64,000 bases of DNA from Halomonas sp. Y3 (GTDB lineage Bacteria; Pseudomonadota; Gammaproteobacteria; Pseudomonadales; Halomonadaceae), in the NCBI RefSeq assembly GCF_024137965.1, contig NZ_CP099975.1, forward strand, positions 62,001-126,000, read 5' to 3'. The notes beneath the pieces are model-generated. The model was not told the origin of the DNA. It saw nothing but the letters and a program-made list of their open reading frames with translations, and did no database searches. Position 1 is the stretch's first letter; every line of letters starts with the position of its first letter. Positions 45,952-55,971 of this stretch are shown piece after piece. A program made the position numbers and the translations under genes.

Positions 45952-47070
45952 TTACTTGCGCGCGTAGTGCGCCAGCTTGTCTTCGTCGAGGGTGATGCCG
46001 AGACCCGGGCCGGCCGGCAGGTCCACGCCGAACTCGCGGTAGCGAAGCGGCTCGACGACGATATCGTCCTTGAGCAGCAGCGGGCCGAACATCTCGGTGC
46101 CCCAGGCCATCTCGGGCAGGGTCGCCCAGGCGTGCAGGGAGGCGGCGGTGCCGATGGTGCCCTCCAGCAGGGTGCCGCCGTAGAGGCCGATGCCCGCGGC
46201 CTGGGCCACGTGGGCCAGCTCCAGCACCCCCTGCAGGCCGCCGGACTTGGCGATCTTCAGGGCGAAGGCGCCGCTGAAGCCGCCGCGGGCCAGGTCGAGG
46301 CCGTCGCGGGCGTCCTGCACCGCCTCGTCGGCCAGCATCGGCACGTTGAAGCGGTCGGCCAGGCGGATCAGGCCGGCGTGCTCGCGGGCCGGAATCGCCT
46401 GCTCGATCAGCTCGATGCCGGCGTCCTGCAGGGCCTGGATGCCGTAGACGGCGGTGGACTCGTCCCAGGCCTGGTTGACGTCGACGCGCACGCTGGCGCG
46501 GTCGCCCAGGGCCTCCTTGATGGTGGCCACGTGGCGCACGTCCTGCTTCACCGGGTTGGCGCCGATCTTCAGCTTGAAGTCGCCGTGGCGCCGCTGCTCG
46601 AGGCGCAGCTGCGCCTCCTCGATATCCTTGGCGGTATCGCCGCTGGCCAGGGTCCAGAGCACCGGCAGGTGGGCCTGGCGGGCGCCGCCCAAAAGCTCGG
46701 CCACGGAGAGGCCCAGGCGCTTGCCCTGGGCGTCGAGCAGCGCGGTCTCCAGCGCCGACTTGGCGATCATGTTGCCGCGGGCGTGGCGGTTGAGCAGGGC
46801 GCGCAGGGCGTTGACGTTGCCGGAGGGCTGGCCGATCAGCAGCGGCGCCAGGTAGGCGTCGATGTTGCACTTGATGCTCTCGGGGCTCTCGGGGCCGTAG
46901 GCCAATCCACCGATGGTGGTGCCCTCCCCCAGGCCCTCGATGCCATCGCTGTGGCGCATCCGCACGATCACCAGGGTCTGGCAGGCCATGGTGGTCATGG
47001 AGAGCTTGTGGGGACGGATGGTCGGCAGGTCGACCAGCAGCGTCTCGATGGACTGAATAACGGATGTCAT
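45952..47070 (-). CDS. catB: Muconate cycloisomerase CatB
   Basis: A 372-residue enolase-superfamily enzyme that lactonises cis,cis-muconate. The paired catalytic lysines are in DFKLKIGANP (about residue 168); metal-binding acids follow in RVDVNQAWDE, ELIEQAIPA and MLADEAVQD. A GGGAG ribosome site precedes the ATG. It is divergent from catR and carries the CatR-like operator upstream. Confidence 0.95.
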   Translation of the reverse strand: MTSVIQSIETLLVDLPTIRPHKLSMTTMACQTLVIVRMRHSDGIEGLGEGTTIGGLAYGPESPESIKCNIDAYLAPLLIGQPSGNVNALRALLNRHARGNMIAKSALETALLDAQGKRLGLSVAELLGGARQAHLPVLWTLASGDTAKDIEEAQLRLEQRRHGDFKLKIGANPVKQDVRHVATIKEALGDRASVRVDVNQAWDESTAVYGIQALQDAGIELIEQAIPAREHAGLIRLADRFNVPMLADEAVQDARDGLDLARGGFSGAFALKIAKSGGLQGVLELAHVAQAAGIGLYGGTLLEGTIGTAASLHAWATLPEMAWGTEMFGPLLLKDDIVVEPLRYREFGVDLPAGPGLGITLDEDKLAHYARK

Positions 47071-47156
47071 GGCGGCTCCCGCTACGGCATTGCAGTGATT
47101 GGGTGGCAGTCTGATCCCAGAGGGCGCATAAAGCCAATATCGTTTAGTGTTCTTGG

Positions 47157-47175
47157 TATACCTAGGAGGGTATGG
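47157..47175. promoter_or_regulatory. CatR operator in the catR-catB region
   Basis: TATACC-TAGGA-GGGTATGG lies at the very start of catR and about 90 bases before catB. The same sequence with another 5-base centre precedes catA (23575-23593). It overlaps the catR ribosome site, as fits autoregulation by a LysR protein. Confidence 0.75.
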
Positions 47176-48059
47176 TGGAGCTGCATGAGTTACGAACTTT
47201 CTGCGTTGTGGCCGATGAGCTCAATATCACTCGGGCAGCTCAGCGCCTACATATGACACAACCACCACTTTCCAGAAAAATTAAGCATTTGGAAGAAAAG
47301 GTGGGCTCGAAGCTGTTTAATCGTAGCCCCCATGGCCTATCAATGACGGTCACGGGGCAATTTTTGTATGAACAGGCACGCCAGTTGCTGGAGAAAGTGG
47401 AAACGATAAACTCTACTATTCGCAGCATGGAGCGTAGTCGAAGACCTTTGCTGGGGATTGGGTTTGTGCCTTCGGTATTCTATGATCAGCTTCCTCTGCT
47501 GGTTAGAAGTTTAAGGCAAAACAATGATGTGGACCTTTCTCTAGTCGAGATGACAACCGTGCAGCAGGTGCAGGCTCTGAAGGTCGGCCGCATTGATATT
47601 GGCTTTGGAAGGTTGAAGATTGATGACCCTGAAGTCGAGCAAGAAAAGTTGCTTGATGAAGATTTATTGGTTGCGTTGCCCACAGGACACCCGTTGGAAA
47701 GCAAGGCGCCCTCTCTGGAAGAGCTGTCTTGCCACCCATTAATTCTTTTTCCTGCAAGACCACGCCCAAGCTTTGCAGATTTGGTGCAGGGCCTTTTTCA
47801 TCGTAAAGGTATAAAAATCAACGTAGTGCAAGAGACTAATGAGCTGCAAACTGCGCTTGGGCTGGTTGCATCGGGAATGGGAGTTACCCTTGTGCCTAGG
47901 CAGGTTGTGAATGTGCAGCGCCGCGGCATCGTTTACGTGCCATTAGCTGATCCGGAGATATGTACGCAGGTTATTTGCAGCCGGCGTCGAGGTGAGGCGC
48001 TCTCTCCGCTTCTAGAAGAGGTTCGGGCCGCATTTTTGTCACGCGCTAGGCGTTCGTAG
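47175..48059 (+). CDS. catR: LysR-family regulator CatR
   Basis: A 294-residue LysR protein. The N-terminal helix-turn-helix is LNITRAAQRLHMTQPPLSRKIKHLEEKVG and the effector domain carries GIGFVPSVFYDQLPLLV near residue 95. Start choice: AGGAGG ends 5 bases before a GTG at 47175, which gives MELHELRTF, the CatR/BenM family start; the ATG at 47172 would be only 2 bases from the ribosome site. CatR activates cat genes with cis,cis-muconate. AT-richer than catB. Confidence 0.9.
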   Translation: MELHELRTFCVVADELNITRAAQRLHMTQPPLSRKIKHLEEKVGSKLFNRSPHGLSMTVTGQFLYEQARQLLEKVETINSTIRSMERSRRPLLGIGFVPSVFYDQLPLLVRSLRQNNDVDLSLVEMTTVQQVQALKVGRIDIGFGRLKIDDPEVEQEKLLDEDLLVALPTGHPLESKAPSLEELSCHPLILFPARPRPSFADLVQGLFHRKGIKINVVQETNELQTALGLVASGMGVTLVPRQVVNVQRRGIVYVPLADPEICTQVICSRRRGEALSPLLEEVRAAFLSRARRS

Positions 48060-48083
48060 CAGGTGTAGTGTGGCGGTGTGCAT

Positions 48084-48121
48084 CAAAAAAACGCCGCCGC
48101 GTCGAATGACGCGGCGGCGTT
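48084..48121 (-). terminator. Terminator after serA
   Basis: A perfect 14-bp stem AACGCCGCCGCGTC with its complement around GAAT is followed on the minus strand by T6-7. It ends serA and also separates it from convergent catR. Confidence 0.88.
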
Positions 48122-48146
48122 GGGCGCTGACGGCGAGCGCTCAGGC

Positions 48147-49388
48147 TCAGGCGCTTTCGGAGTAGAGCACCCGCACCTTGAGGGTGTGGTTCACCTGGCG
48201 CAGGGCCTCGAGGGCCTGGGGGCCGTAGGCCTTGTCGACGTCGATCACCACGTAGCCGACCTTCTCGTTGGTCTGCAGGTACTGGCCGGCGATATTGATG
48301 CCGTTCTCGGAGAGCACGCGGTTGATCTCGGACATCACGCCGGGCACGTTGTCGTGGATATGCAGCAGGCGGTGCTTGTCCGGGTGGGCCGGCAGGGCGA
48401 CCTCGGGGAAGTTGACCGAGGTGACGGTGGTGCCGTTGTCAGAGTAGGTGATCAGCTTCTCGGAGACCTCGATGCCGATGTTCTCCTGGGCCTCCAGGGT
48501 GGAGCCGCCGATGTGCGGGGTGAGGATGACGTTGTCCAGGCCGCGCAGGGGGCTCTCGAACTCCTCGTCGTTGCCCTTGGGCTCCACCGGGAAGACGTCG
48601 ATGGCGGCGCCGTTGAGCTTGCCGGCCTTGATGGCATCGGCCAGGGCCTCGATCACCACCACGCTGCCGCGGGCGGCGTTGATCAGAATGCCGCCCTCTT
48701 TCATGCGCGCGATCTGCTCGGCGCCGATCATCCACTTGGTGGAGGGCAGGTCGGGCACGTGCAGGCTGACCACGTCGGCGCGGCCCAGCAGCTCGTCGAG
48801 GCTGGCCACCTGGCGGGCATTGCCCATGCCGAGCTTGGCGACCACGTCGTAGTAGATGACGTCGAAGCCCAGGGACTCGGCCAGCACCGAGAGCTGGGAG
48901 CCGATGCTGCCGTAGCCGACGATCCCCAGGGTCTTGCCGCGGGCCTCGTGGGAGTTCTTGGCGCTCTTCTGCCAGCCGCCGCGGTGGGCCAGGGCGTTCT
49001 TCTCCGGGATGCCGCGCAGCAGCATGATCGCCTCGGCCAGCACCAGCTCGGCCACCGAGCGGGTGTTGGAGTAGGGGGCGTTGAAGACCGGGATGCCGCG
49101 TGCCAGGGCCGCATTGAGGTCGACCTGGTTGGTGCCGATGCAGAAGCAGCCCACGGCCACCAGCTTCTCGGCGGCGGCGAAGACCCGCTCGTTGAGCTGG
49201 GTCCGCGAGCGGATGCCGATAAAGTGGACGTCGCGGATCTTCTCGATCAGCGCCGCCTCGTCCAGCGAGGTGGTCAGGTACTCGATGTTCGAGTAGCCGG
49301 CGTTACGCAGATTGTCCACCGCGCTCTGGTGGATGCCCTCGAGCAGCAGGATCTTGATCTTGCTCTTGTCCAGGGACGTCTTGGCCAT
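48147..49388 (-). CDS. serA: D-3-phosphoglycerate dehydrogenase SerA
   Basis: A 413-residue enzyme, the first step of serine synthesis. The NAD-binding motif is GIVGYGSIGSQLSVLAESLG (about residue 160), catalytic residues are in NAARGSVVV and LTPHIGGSTLEAQENIG, and a C-terminal ACT domain (about residues 340-413) allows serine feedback. The ATG at 49388 gives the family start MAKTSLDKSK. A -10-like TAGAAT (49451-49456) with upstream TGC lies 60 bases before. Confidence 0.95.
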   Translation of the reverse strand: MAKTSLDKSKIKILLLEGIHQSAVDNLRNAGYSNIEYLTTSLDEAALIEKIRDVHFIGIRSRTQLNERVFAAAEKLVAVGCFCIGTNQVDLNAALARGIPVFNAPYSNTRSVAELVLAEAIMLLRGIPEKNALAHRGGWQKSAKNSHEARGKTLGIVGYGSIGSQLSVLAESLGFDVIYYDVVAKLGMGNARQVASLDELLGRADVVSLHVPDLPSTKWMIGAEQIARMKEGGILINAARGSVVVIEALADAIKAGKLNGAAIDVFPVEPKGNDEEFESPLRGLDNVILTPHIGGSTLEAQENIGIEVSEKLITYSDNGTTVTSVNFPEVALPAHPDKHRLLHIHDNVPGVMSEINRVLSENGINIAGQYLQTNEKVGYVVIDVDKAYGPQALEALRQVNHTLKVRVLYSESA

Positions 49389-49618
49389 GGTCGAATCAAC
49401 CCCTTCCGGCGCGAGCCGCATGCAGTGACAGGTAGGAAAAAAGAGGAGCTATTCTAGCACAGGCCGGCCATGAGCCAGGATGAAAATGGTGCGCAGCCAT
49501 GATGAACGCAGTGCAAGTTGCAGCCGGGCCATGCCGGGGCAGACGACCCCCGGGGGAGAGCGTGTATACTGTCGCCTTTCTAAACGCCGCATGAGCCGGC
49601 AGCCAAGCGAGGGGAGCG

Positions 49619-49906
49619 ATGGCGGAGCGCAGCAAGCGAGCCGATGGCCAGGAGGCGACGACGGACTTTGCCACTACCGTCGAGCGCCTGGAGTGCCTGG
49701 TGGAGCGCCTGGAGTCCGGCGAGCTGTCGCTGGAGGCGTCGCTCTCCGCCTTCGAGGAGGGCATTCGCCTGACCCGCGACGCCCAGCGCCGGCTCGATGA
49801 GGCCGAGCTCCGGGTGCGCACCCTGACCGAGGGCGCCGAGGGCAGCATGACCCTGACGCCCTTCTCACCGGGGTCAGAAGAAGGAAAGGATGAGAGTGAA
49901 CGCTGA
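49619..49906 (+). CDS. xseB: Exodeoxyribonuclease VII small subunit XseB
   Basis: A 95-residue protein with the XseB core FATTVERLECLVERLESGELSLEASLSAFEEG and QRRLDEAELRVRTL. It forms ExoVII with XseA, encoded elsewhere. A -10-like TATACT lies at 49565. It overlaps ispA by 17 bases. Confidence 0.95.
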   Translation: MAERSKRADGQEATTDFATTVERLECLVERLESGELSLEASLSAFEEGIRLTRDAQRRLDEAELRVRTLTEGAEGSMTLTPFSPGSEEGKDESER

Positions 49907-50780
49907 AAGCCTGGCGGCCCGGCTGGCCGCGGATCGTGCCCGGGTGGATGCCCGGCTGGAGGCGCTGTTCGGCGAGCGCGGTGCAAGCGTGCCGCGGCTG
50001 GACGCCGCCATGCGTCACGGCGTGCTGGTGGGAGGCAAGCGGCTGCGGCCGGTGCTGGTCTATGCCGCCGGGCGCGCCCTGGGCGCGGCGGACGACGCCC
50101 TGGATGCCCCGGCCATGGCCATCGAGCTGATCCACGCCTACTCCCTGGTGCATGACGACCTGCCGGCCATGGACGACGACGACCTGCGCCGCGGCCAGCC
50201 CACGGTGCATCGGGCCTATGACGAGGCCACGGCCATTCTCGCCGGCGACGCCCTGCAGGCGCTGGCCTTCGAGGTGCTGGCGCGCTCCGCCCAGCCCCGG
50301 CTCCCGGCGATGATTCGCACCCTGGCCGAGGCTGCCGGCCGCGACGGCATGGTGGCCGGTCAGGCCCTGGACCTCGCCGCCGTGGGTGGCCACCCCGACG
50401 TGGCGGCCCTAGCCGCCATGCATGGCCACAAGACCGGTGCCCTGATTCGCGCCGCGGTGCGGCTGGGAGGCCTGGCCGCCGTGGCCGAGGAGGACCCCCG
50501 CCTGGCGGCCCTGGACGACTATGCCCGGGCCATCGGCCTGGCCTTCCAGATCCATGATGATGTCCTCGACGTGACCGGCGACGCGGCTACCCTGGGCAAG
50601 GCCACCGGGGCGGATGCCGCCCGGGACAAGCCGACCTACCCGACGCTGATGGGGCTGGACGGCGCGCGCCGCCGTTCCCGGGAGCTGGTGGAGGAGGCCC
50701 TGGCCGCCCTGGCCCCGCTGGGCGAGGGGGCGGATGCCCTGACCGCCCTGGCCCGCTACATGATCGAGCGTGACCACTGA
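49890..50780 (+). CDS. ispA: Farnesyl diphosphate synthase IspA
   Basis: A 296-residue prenyl transferase. The first Asp-rich motif is [19 protein letters not shown] (about residue 88) and the second is [13 protein letters not shown] (about residue 220). [11 protein letters not shown] is the substrate-binding start. It makes farnesyl diphosphate from DMAPP and IPP. Overlaps with xseB and dxs indicate one operon. Confidence 0.96.
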   Translation: MRVNAESLAARLAADRARVDARLEALFGERGASVPRLDAAMRHGVLVGGKRLRPVLVYAAGRALGAADDALDAPAMAIELIHAYSLVHDDLPAMDDDDLRRGQPTVHRAYDEATAILAGDALQALAFEVLARSAQPRLPAMIRTLAEAAGRDGMVAGQALDLAAVGGHPDVAALAAMHGHKTGALIRAAVRLGGLAAVAEEDPRLAALDDYARAIGLAFQIHDDVLDVTGDAATLGKATGADAARDKPTYPTLMGLDGARRRSRELVEEALAALAPLGEGADALTALARYMIERDH

Positions 50781-52710
50781 CACGACAGATGACGCCATGA
50801 AGCTGTTCGATGAGATTCCCGCCGAGCGACCGGCCACGCCCCTGCTCGACACCCTGGACACGCCGGCTGCGCTGCGTGCCATGACCACCGCCCAGCTGGC
50901 GCAGGTGGCCGATGAACTGCGGGCCTACCTGCTCTACACCGTGGGGGTCTCCGGGGGCCACTTCGGGGCCGGCCTCGGCGTCGTCGAGCTTACCGTGGCG
51001 CTGCACCAGGCCCTGGAGACCCCCCACGACCGCCTGGTCTGGGACGTGGGCCACCAGGCCTATCCCCACAAGATCCTGACCGGCCGCCGCGAGGCGATGC
51101 CGAGCATCCGCCACTACGGCGGCCTGGCCGCCTTCCCGCGGCGCGCCGAGTCGGAGTTCGACACCTTCGGCGTCGGCCACTCCAGCACCTCCATCTCCGC
51201 CGCCCTGGGCATGGCGCTGGCCGCCCGGGCCCGGGGCGAGACGCGGCGCACCTGCGCGGTGATCGGCGACGGCGCCCTCACCGCCGGCATGGCCTTCGAG
51301 GCCCTGGCCCACGCCGGCCACGTCGACGCCAACCTGCTGGTGGTGCTCAACGATAACGAGATGTCGATCTCGGAGAACGTCGGCGGCATCGCCAGCTACC
51401 TGGCGCGAATCCTCTCCAGCAAGCCCTACCTCACCGTGCGCGAGGGCAGCAAGAAGGTGCTCTCCCACCTGCCCGGGGCCCTGGAGCTGGCCCGGCGCAC
51501 CGAGGAGCACATGAAAGGGATGGTGAGCCCGGCTACCCTCTTCGAGGAGATGGGCTTCAACTATATCGGCCCCATCGATGGTCACGACCTGCCGCTGCTG
51601 GTGCAGACCCTGCGCAACCTGCGCGATCTGGATGGCCCCCAGTTCCTGCATGTGAAGACCCGCAAGGGGCGCGGCTTCCTGCCCGCCGAGGCGGATCCCA
51701 TCGGCTATCACGCCATCACCAAGCTGGAAAAGAGCGAGCCGGAAAAGGGCCCCGCGGCGGCGCCGCTTGCCCCGCCCAGGAAAAAGAAGAAGTACTGCAA
51801 CGTCTTCGGCGACTGGCTATGCGACATGGCCGCCGCCGACGCGCGGCTGATCGGCATCACCCCGGCCATGCGCGAAGGCTCCGACCTGGTGCGCTTCTCC
51901 CGGGAGTATCCCGAGCGCTACTTCGACGTGGCCATCGCCGAGCAGCATGCGGTGACCCTGGCCGCCGGCATGGCCTGCGAGGGGATGAAGCCGGTGGTGG
52001 CGATCTACTCCACCTTCCTGCAGCGCGGCTATGACCAGCTGATCCACGACGTGGCGGTGCAGGATCTCGACGTCACCTTCGCCATCGACCGCGCCGGCCT
52101 GGTGGGGGAGGACGGGCCCACCCACCACGGTAATCTCGATCTCTCCTACCTGCGCTGCGTGCCCGGCCTGGTGGTGCTGGCGCCCGCCGACGAGGCGGAG
52201 TGTCGCGCCATGCTCAGCGCCGCCTACCACTACGACGGCCCCGCCGCGGTGCGCTATCCGCGCGGCACAGGCCCGGGCGTGGCGATCCCCGCCCACCTGG
52301 AGCCCATCGCCATCGGCCAGGCCGAGACCCGCCGCGAGAGCGGCGCCGAGCCGGGTCGGCGCGTGGCCCTGCTCGCCTTCGGCAGCCTCAACGTGCCGGC
52401 CGCCGAGGTGGCCGAGCGCCTCGATGCCACCCACCTCAATATGCGCAGCATCAAGCCCCTGGACCGCGAGGCGGTGCTCTCCGCCGCGCGTGACCACGAC
52501 CTGCTGGTGACGCTTGAGGAGAACGTGGTGGCCGGTGGCGCCGGCAGCGCGGTAGGTGAGCTGCTGGCTGCCGAGGGCGTGCAGGCGGCGCTGCTCAACC
52601 TGGGGCTGCCGGACGCCTATGTGGAGCACGGCAAGCCCGGCGAGCTGCTCGCCGAGTGCGGCCTGGACGCCGAGGGCATCGAGGCGGCGATTCGCGCCCG
52701 GCTGGGCTAG
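50770..52710 (+). CDS. dxs: 1-deoxy-D-xylulose-5-phosphate synthase Dxs
   Basis: A 646-residue thiamine diphosphate enzyme, first step of the MEP isoprenoid pathway. The cofactor motif is [18 protein letters not shown] ... LNDNEMSIS (about residues 165-200), the catalytic Glu/His region is [17 protein letters not shown], and [15 protein letters not shown] is conserved. An ATG at 50797 ([12 protein letters not shown]) is an alternative start outside most of the ispA overlap. Its stop overlaps that of ribA by 4 bases. Confidence 0.96.
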   Translation: MTTDTTDDAMKLFDEIPAERPATPLLDTLDTPAALRAMTTAQLAQVADELRAYLLYTVGVSGGHFGAGLGVVELTVALHQALETPHDRLVWDVGHQAYPHKILTGRREAMPSIRHYGGLAAFPRRAESEFDTFGVGHSSTSISAALGMALAARARGETRRTCAVIGDGALTAGMAFEALAHAGHVDANLLVVLNDNEMSISENVGGIASYLARILSSKPYLTVREGSKKVLSHLPGALELARRTEEHMKGMVSPATLFEEMGFNYIGPIDGHDLPLLVQTLRNLRDLDGPQFLHVKTRKGRGFLPAEADPIGYHAITKLEKSEPEKGPAAAPLAPPRKKKKYCNVFGDWLCDMAAADARLIGITPAMREGSDLVRFSREYPERYFDVAIAEQHAVTLAAGMACEGMKPVVAIYSTFLQRGYDQLIHDVAVQDLDVTFAIDRAGLVGEDGPTHHGNLDLSYLRCVPGLVVLAPADEAECRAMLSAAYHYDGPAAVRYPRGTGPGVAIPAHLEPIAIGQAETRRESGAEPGRRVALLAFGSLNVPAAEVAERLDATHLNMRSIKPLDREAVLSAARDHDLLVTLEENVVAGGAGSAVGELLAAEGVQAALLNLGLPDAYVEHGKPGELLAECGLDAEGIEAAIRARLG

Positions 52711-53342
52711 CCCTTGCGTTCGATATCCACGTCGCTGGCCTGGGTGAAGTCGCCCAGGGCCATCATGTGGCCGAGCTTGCCGGCCTTGGTGGAGAGGTAC
52801 TGCTCGTTGTGGGGGTTGAGCCCGGTGGTCAGGGGCACCCGCTCGACGACGTTGACCCCGGCGCCGGTCAGGGCATCGACTTTGCGCGGGTTGTTGGTCA
52901 TCAGGCGCAGAGCGCTGATGCCCAGATGCTTGAGCATCGGCACGCAGAGGTCGTAGCGGCGCAGGTCGGCGCCGAAGCCGAGCTGCTCATTGGCCTCGAC
53001 GGTGTCGGCGCCCTGGTCCTGCAGGTGGTAGGCGCGGATCTTGTTGAGCAGGCCGATGCCGCGACCCTCCTGGCGCAGGTAGAGCAGTACTCCGCGCCCC
53101 TCGGCGGCGATGCGCTTGAGCGCCTCCTGCAGCTGATAGCCGCAGTCGCAGCGCATGGAGAAGAGCGCGTCGCCGGTCAGGCACTCGGAGTGAACCCGCC
53201 CCAGCACCGGCTCTCCGTCGGCCACGTCGCCGAGGGTCAGGGCAATATGGTCCTTGCCGGTAGCCTCGTCCTCGAAGCCGTGCATGGTGAAGGTGGCCCA
53301 GGGGGTGGGCAGTCGAGAGGCGGCGATGAAGCGAATCGTCAC
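52707..53342 (-). CDS. ribA: GTP cyclohydrolase II RibA
   Basis: A 211-residue enzyme that starts riboflavin synthesis. Zinc-binding cysteines are in [22 protein letters not shown] (about residues 52-73). [22 protein letters not shown] and the catalytic Tyr/Arg region around YDLCVPML are present. It is a stand-alone RibA, without the RibB domain. Confidence 0.95.
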   Translation of the reverse strand: MTIRFIAASRLPTPWATFTMHGFEDEATGKDHIALTLGDVADGEPVLGRVHSECLTGDALFSMRCDCGYQLQEALKRIAAEGRGVLLYLRQEGRGIGLLNKIRAYHLQDQGADTVEANEQLGFGADLRRYDLCVPMLKHLGISALRLMTNNPRKVDALTGAGVNVVERVPLTTGLNPHNEQYLSTKAGKLGHMMALGDFTQASDVDIERKG

Positions 53343-53513
53343 TGGGTACCTCGGTATCAGGCCGCGGGCGGTGCCGCAGAATGGGGCAATAGTCTAACAG
53401 GAACCGCGGCGGTGCTCACGGCCGCGTAGAGCCTGTCGAGCTTGGCCTCGGTCAAGCCTCGCGTGCGGCGATGCGCTACAATGGCGCCACATTTCCCGTG
53501 GATGACCGCCTGC

Positions 53514-54590
53514 ATGGAACTCAAGAACGATCGCTTTCTGCGCGCCCTGGCGCGTCAGCCTGTGGACCGCACGCCGGTATGGATGATGCGCCAGGCTGGC
53601 CGCTACCTGCCGGAGTACCGCGCCACCCGCGCCGAAGCCGGCGACTTCATGGACCTCTGCCGCAACCAGGACCTGGCCTGCGAGGTGACCCTGCAGCCCC
53701 TGGAGCGCTATCCGCTGGACGCGGCGATCCTCTTCTCGGATATCCTCACCATCCCCGATGCCATGGGCCTGGGGCTCTACTTCGAGACCGGCGAGGGGCC
53801 GAAATTCCGCAAGCCGGTGCGCAGCGCCGAGGATGTGGCGGCGCTCAGCGTGCCCGATGCCGAGCGCGACCTGGACTACGTGATGCGGGCGGTCTCTACC
53901 ATCCGTCGCGAGCTCAACGGGCGGGTGCCGCTGATCGGCTTCTCCGGCAGTCCCTGGACGCTCGCCACCTACATGGTGGAGGGCAGCTCCAGCAAGGACT
54001 TCCGCCACGTCAAGACCATGCTCTACGACACGCCCAGCGTGATGCATGACCTGCTCGACACACTGGCCACCTCGGTCACCGAGTACCTCAATGCCCAGAT
54101 CCGCGCCGGTGCCCAGGCGGTGCAGATCTTCGACACCTGGGGCGGCGTACTCTCCACCCCGGCCTACCTGGAGTTCTCGCTGCGCTACATGGAGCAGATC
54201 GTCGCCGGCCTGATCCGCGAGCACGACGGGCGCAAGGTGCCGGTGATCCTGTTCACCAAGAACGGCGGTCAGTGGCTCGAGGACATCGCCCTGGCGGGCC
54301 CCGATGCCGTAGGCCTGGACTGGACGACGGAGTTGTCCGATGCCCGCTCCCGGGTCGGCCACAAGGTTGCCCTGCAGGGCAACCTGGACCCCAACGTGCT
54401 GTTCGCACGCCCGGCGGCGATTCGCGCCGAGGTGGCGCGCATCCTCGACAGCTACGGCGAGGGCCCCGGCCATATCTTCAACCTGGGCCACGGCATCAGC
54501 CAGTTTACCAACCCGGACAACGTCACCGCCTTCATGGAGGCGCTGCACGAGCTGAGTCCGGTCTACCACCGCCGTATCCAGCATGGCTGA
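53514..54590 (+). CDS. hemE: Uroporphyrinogen decarboxylase HemE
   Basis: A 358-residue haem-pathway enzyme. The N-terminal [16 protein letters not shown] and the second signature [17 protein letters not shown] are intact, and GNLDPNVLF is near residue 302. A -10-like TACAAT (53477-53482) lies upstream. An ATG four codons earlier is possible. Transcribed towards a degraded membrane gene on the other strand. Confidence 0.96.
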   Translation: MELKNDRFLRALARQPVDRTPVWMMRQAGRYLPEYRATRAEAGDFMDLCRNQDLACEVTLQPLERYPLDAAILFSDILTIPDAMGLGLYFETGEGPKFRKPVRSAEDVAALSVPDAERDLDYVMRAVSTIRRELNGRVPLIGFSGSPWTLATYMVEGSSSKDFRHVKTMLYDTPSVMHDLLDTLATSVTEYLNAQIRAGAQAVQIFDTWGGVLSTPAYLEFSLRYMEQIVAGLIREHDGRKVPVILFTKNGGQWLEDIALAGPDAVGLDWTTELSDARSRVGHKVALQGNLDPNVLFARPAAIRAEVARILDSYGEGPGHIFNLGHGISQFTNPDNVTAFMEALHELSPVYHRRIQHG

Positions 54591-54776
54591 CAGGGGTCGC
54601 CCGACCTGGCTGAGACGCCTGCATGACCAGCGCCGCCTGTGGGCAGCGCTGGCCGTTGTGGGGGCAGTGGCGATTCGGCGCTGCCTGCGCGGTGCTGGTG
54701 CTGGCCGGGGTGCGGCGAGGGCTGGGTCTGCGCTGAAGGGAGTGGCCGGCGCCCCCGAGATGCCGCGACAGGCTGC
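54591..54776. other. Gap between hemE and the convergent frameshifted gene
   Basis: No certain gene. An ATG at 54583 overlaps the hemE stop but its codons become unlike the genome after about 35 residues. A 37-codon frame at 54623-54736 (starts MTSAACGQRW, with a hydrophobic FGAACAVLVLAG stretch) has better codon use and could be a small membrane protein. Confidence 0.3.
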
Positions 54777-55252
54777 CTAGAGGCGTGGCTCCCGGGATGG
54801 CGGGGTCTCTGTCTGGTCGCTGGCCATGTCCAGCGAGGGCTCGCGGGGGCGCAGCCGATCGGCCGGGCGCCTTACCCGGGGGCTGCCCACTACGCTGTCG
54901 TCGGGGTCCAGGGCGCGGGCATCGCTGGTCCAGGCCGCCTGGGGATCATGCACCGCTGGGCGGCGCTCGTGGAACGCGTGATCACCGGGCCGGCCCCGGC
55001 GGCATTCGCCAGGTGGTGAGGCAGCAGCCACAGCTCGGCGAGCAGGCGCAGGGCCACGGCGGCCAGCAGCCAGAGGCCGCCGCCGAGTGCCAGCGGCGGC
55101 CAGGCCTCGGCCCAGCTCAGGGGCGCCAGCCATGGCGTACGCGGGGCGAGCCAGAGGGCGGCACCGGCGACGAGGCCAAGCTGCAGCAGCAGATGACAGA
55201 AGAGCAGGGTGCCGCGAGAGAGGGGGCGGCGCGGAAACAGGAACTGACGCAT
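54777..55252 (-). pseudogene. Small membrane protein gene broken by a single-base frameshift
   Basis: From ATG 55252 the frame codes two hydrophobic helices (LLFCHLLLQLGLVAGAALWLA and LGGGLWLLAAVALRLLAELW) with genome-like codons up to about 54976. From there another frame has equally good codons and reads FHERRPAVHDPQAAW ... SREPRL to a TAG at 54777. Adding one base between 54974 and 54975 joins them into one protein of about 159 residues. This is either a recent inactivation or a sequence error. The unrepaired frame would stop at 54890 after 120 residues. Family not recognised. Confidence 0.65.
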
Positions 55253-55466
55253 TGGGCTCCTCCCGGAAGCACATCGTGGTGATCAGACGTGCCGGCATCC
55301 CTGCCGGTCATGGGCGGATGCTACCCCAGATCAAGCTCCCGTGCAGTTTCCCCGTGTCAGGGCGTCATTCGGGTTGACCGGGTCCGGACGGCTTGCCACT
55401 GTTGAAGGAGTAGTGCCGCCGAGGCCCAGGGCCCGGTTTCATGACAACCTGCATCAAGGAGTGGCT

Positions 55467-55895
55467 ATGACGACCTATATCGTGGTGGCAGACGCAGCGC
55501 GGGCCAGGATCTTCACCCGCGACGCGCTCAAGCTGGTCGAGCAGGACAGCCTGGTGCATGCGGCCAGCCGGCTGCATGAGGGGGATCTGGTCACCGATCG
55601 TGGCGCCGACGTGCACGAGTCGACCTCGGTCACATCGCGTGCTTCCGGCGGCGAGAACACGGCGCGCACCCATGAGGAGCTGATCTTCGCCAAGGAGGTG
55701 GCCGAGCGCCTCTACCGGGCGCGGGTCGACAACTCCATGGAGAAGCTGATTCTGGTCGCTCCCCCGCGTTTCCTGGGCCAGCTGCGCGACAAGCTCGACG
55801 GCCCCACCACCAAGCTGGTGATCCACTCCCTCTCCAAGGACCTCTCCAAGGCCAGTCTGGAAGACATCCAGGAGGCGGTCAGCGATATGCGTTGA
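55467..55895 (+). CDS. Host-attachment-protein family (PF10116-like)
   Basis: A 142-residue protein. The start TTYIVVADAARARIFTR, the central HEELIFAKEVAERLYRAR and VAPPRFLGQLRDKL match the host attachment protein family, which has an RNA/nucleotide-binding-like fold despite its name. Function in free-living bacteria is not established. The ATG at 55467 has AAGGAG upstream. Confidence 0.85.
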   Translation: MTTYIVVADAARARIFTRDALKLVEQDSLVHAASRLHEGDLVTDRGADVHESTSVTSRASGGENTARTHEELIFAKEVAERLYRARVDNSMEKLILVAPPRFLGQLRDKLDGPTTKLVIHSLSKDLSKASLEDIQEAVSDMR

Positions 55896-55971
55896 CCCCG
55901 CTCCCCGGCGCACCCCTACCGGCGGGCCCGGCCACCATGGCCGGGCCCGCTGCCGTTCCGCTCCTGCGGGC

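Noticed and set aside
53343..53513. Riboswitch upstream of ribA
   Set aside because: No conserved FMN-riboswitch blocks are visible in this short, divergent region.
54583..54780. 65-codon frame overlapping the hemE stop
   Set aside because: After about 35 codons it becomes Arg/Gly/Ala-rich with atypical codons; no domain or conservation can be claimed.
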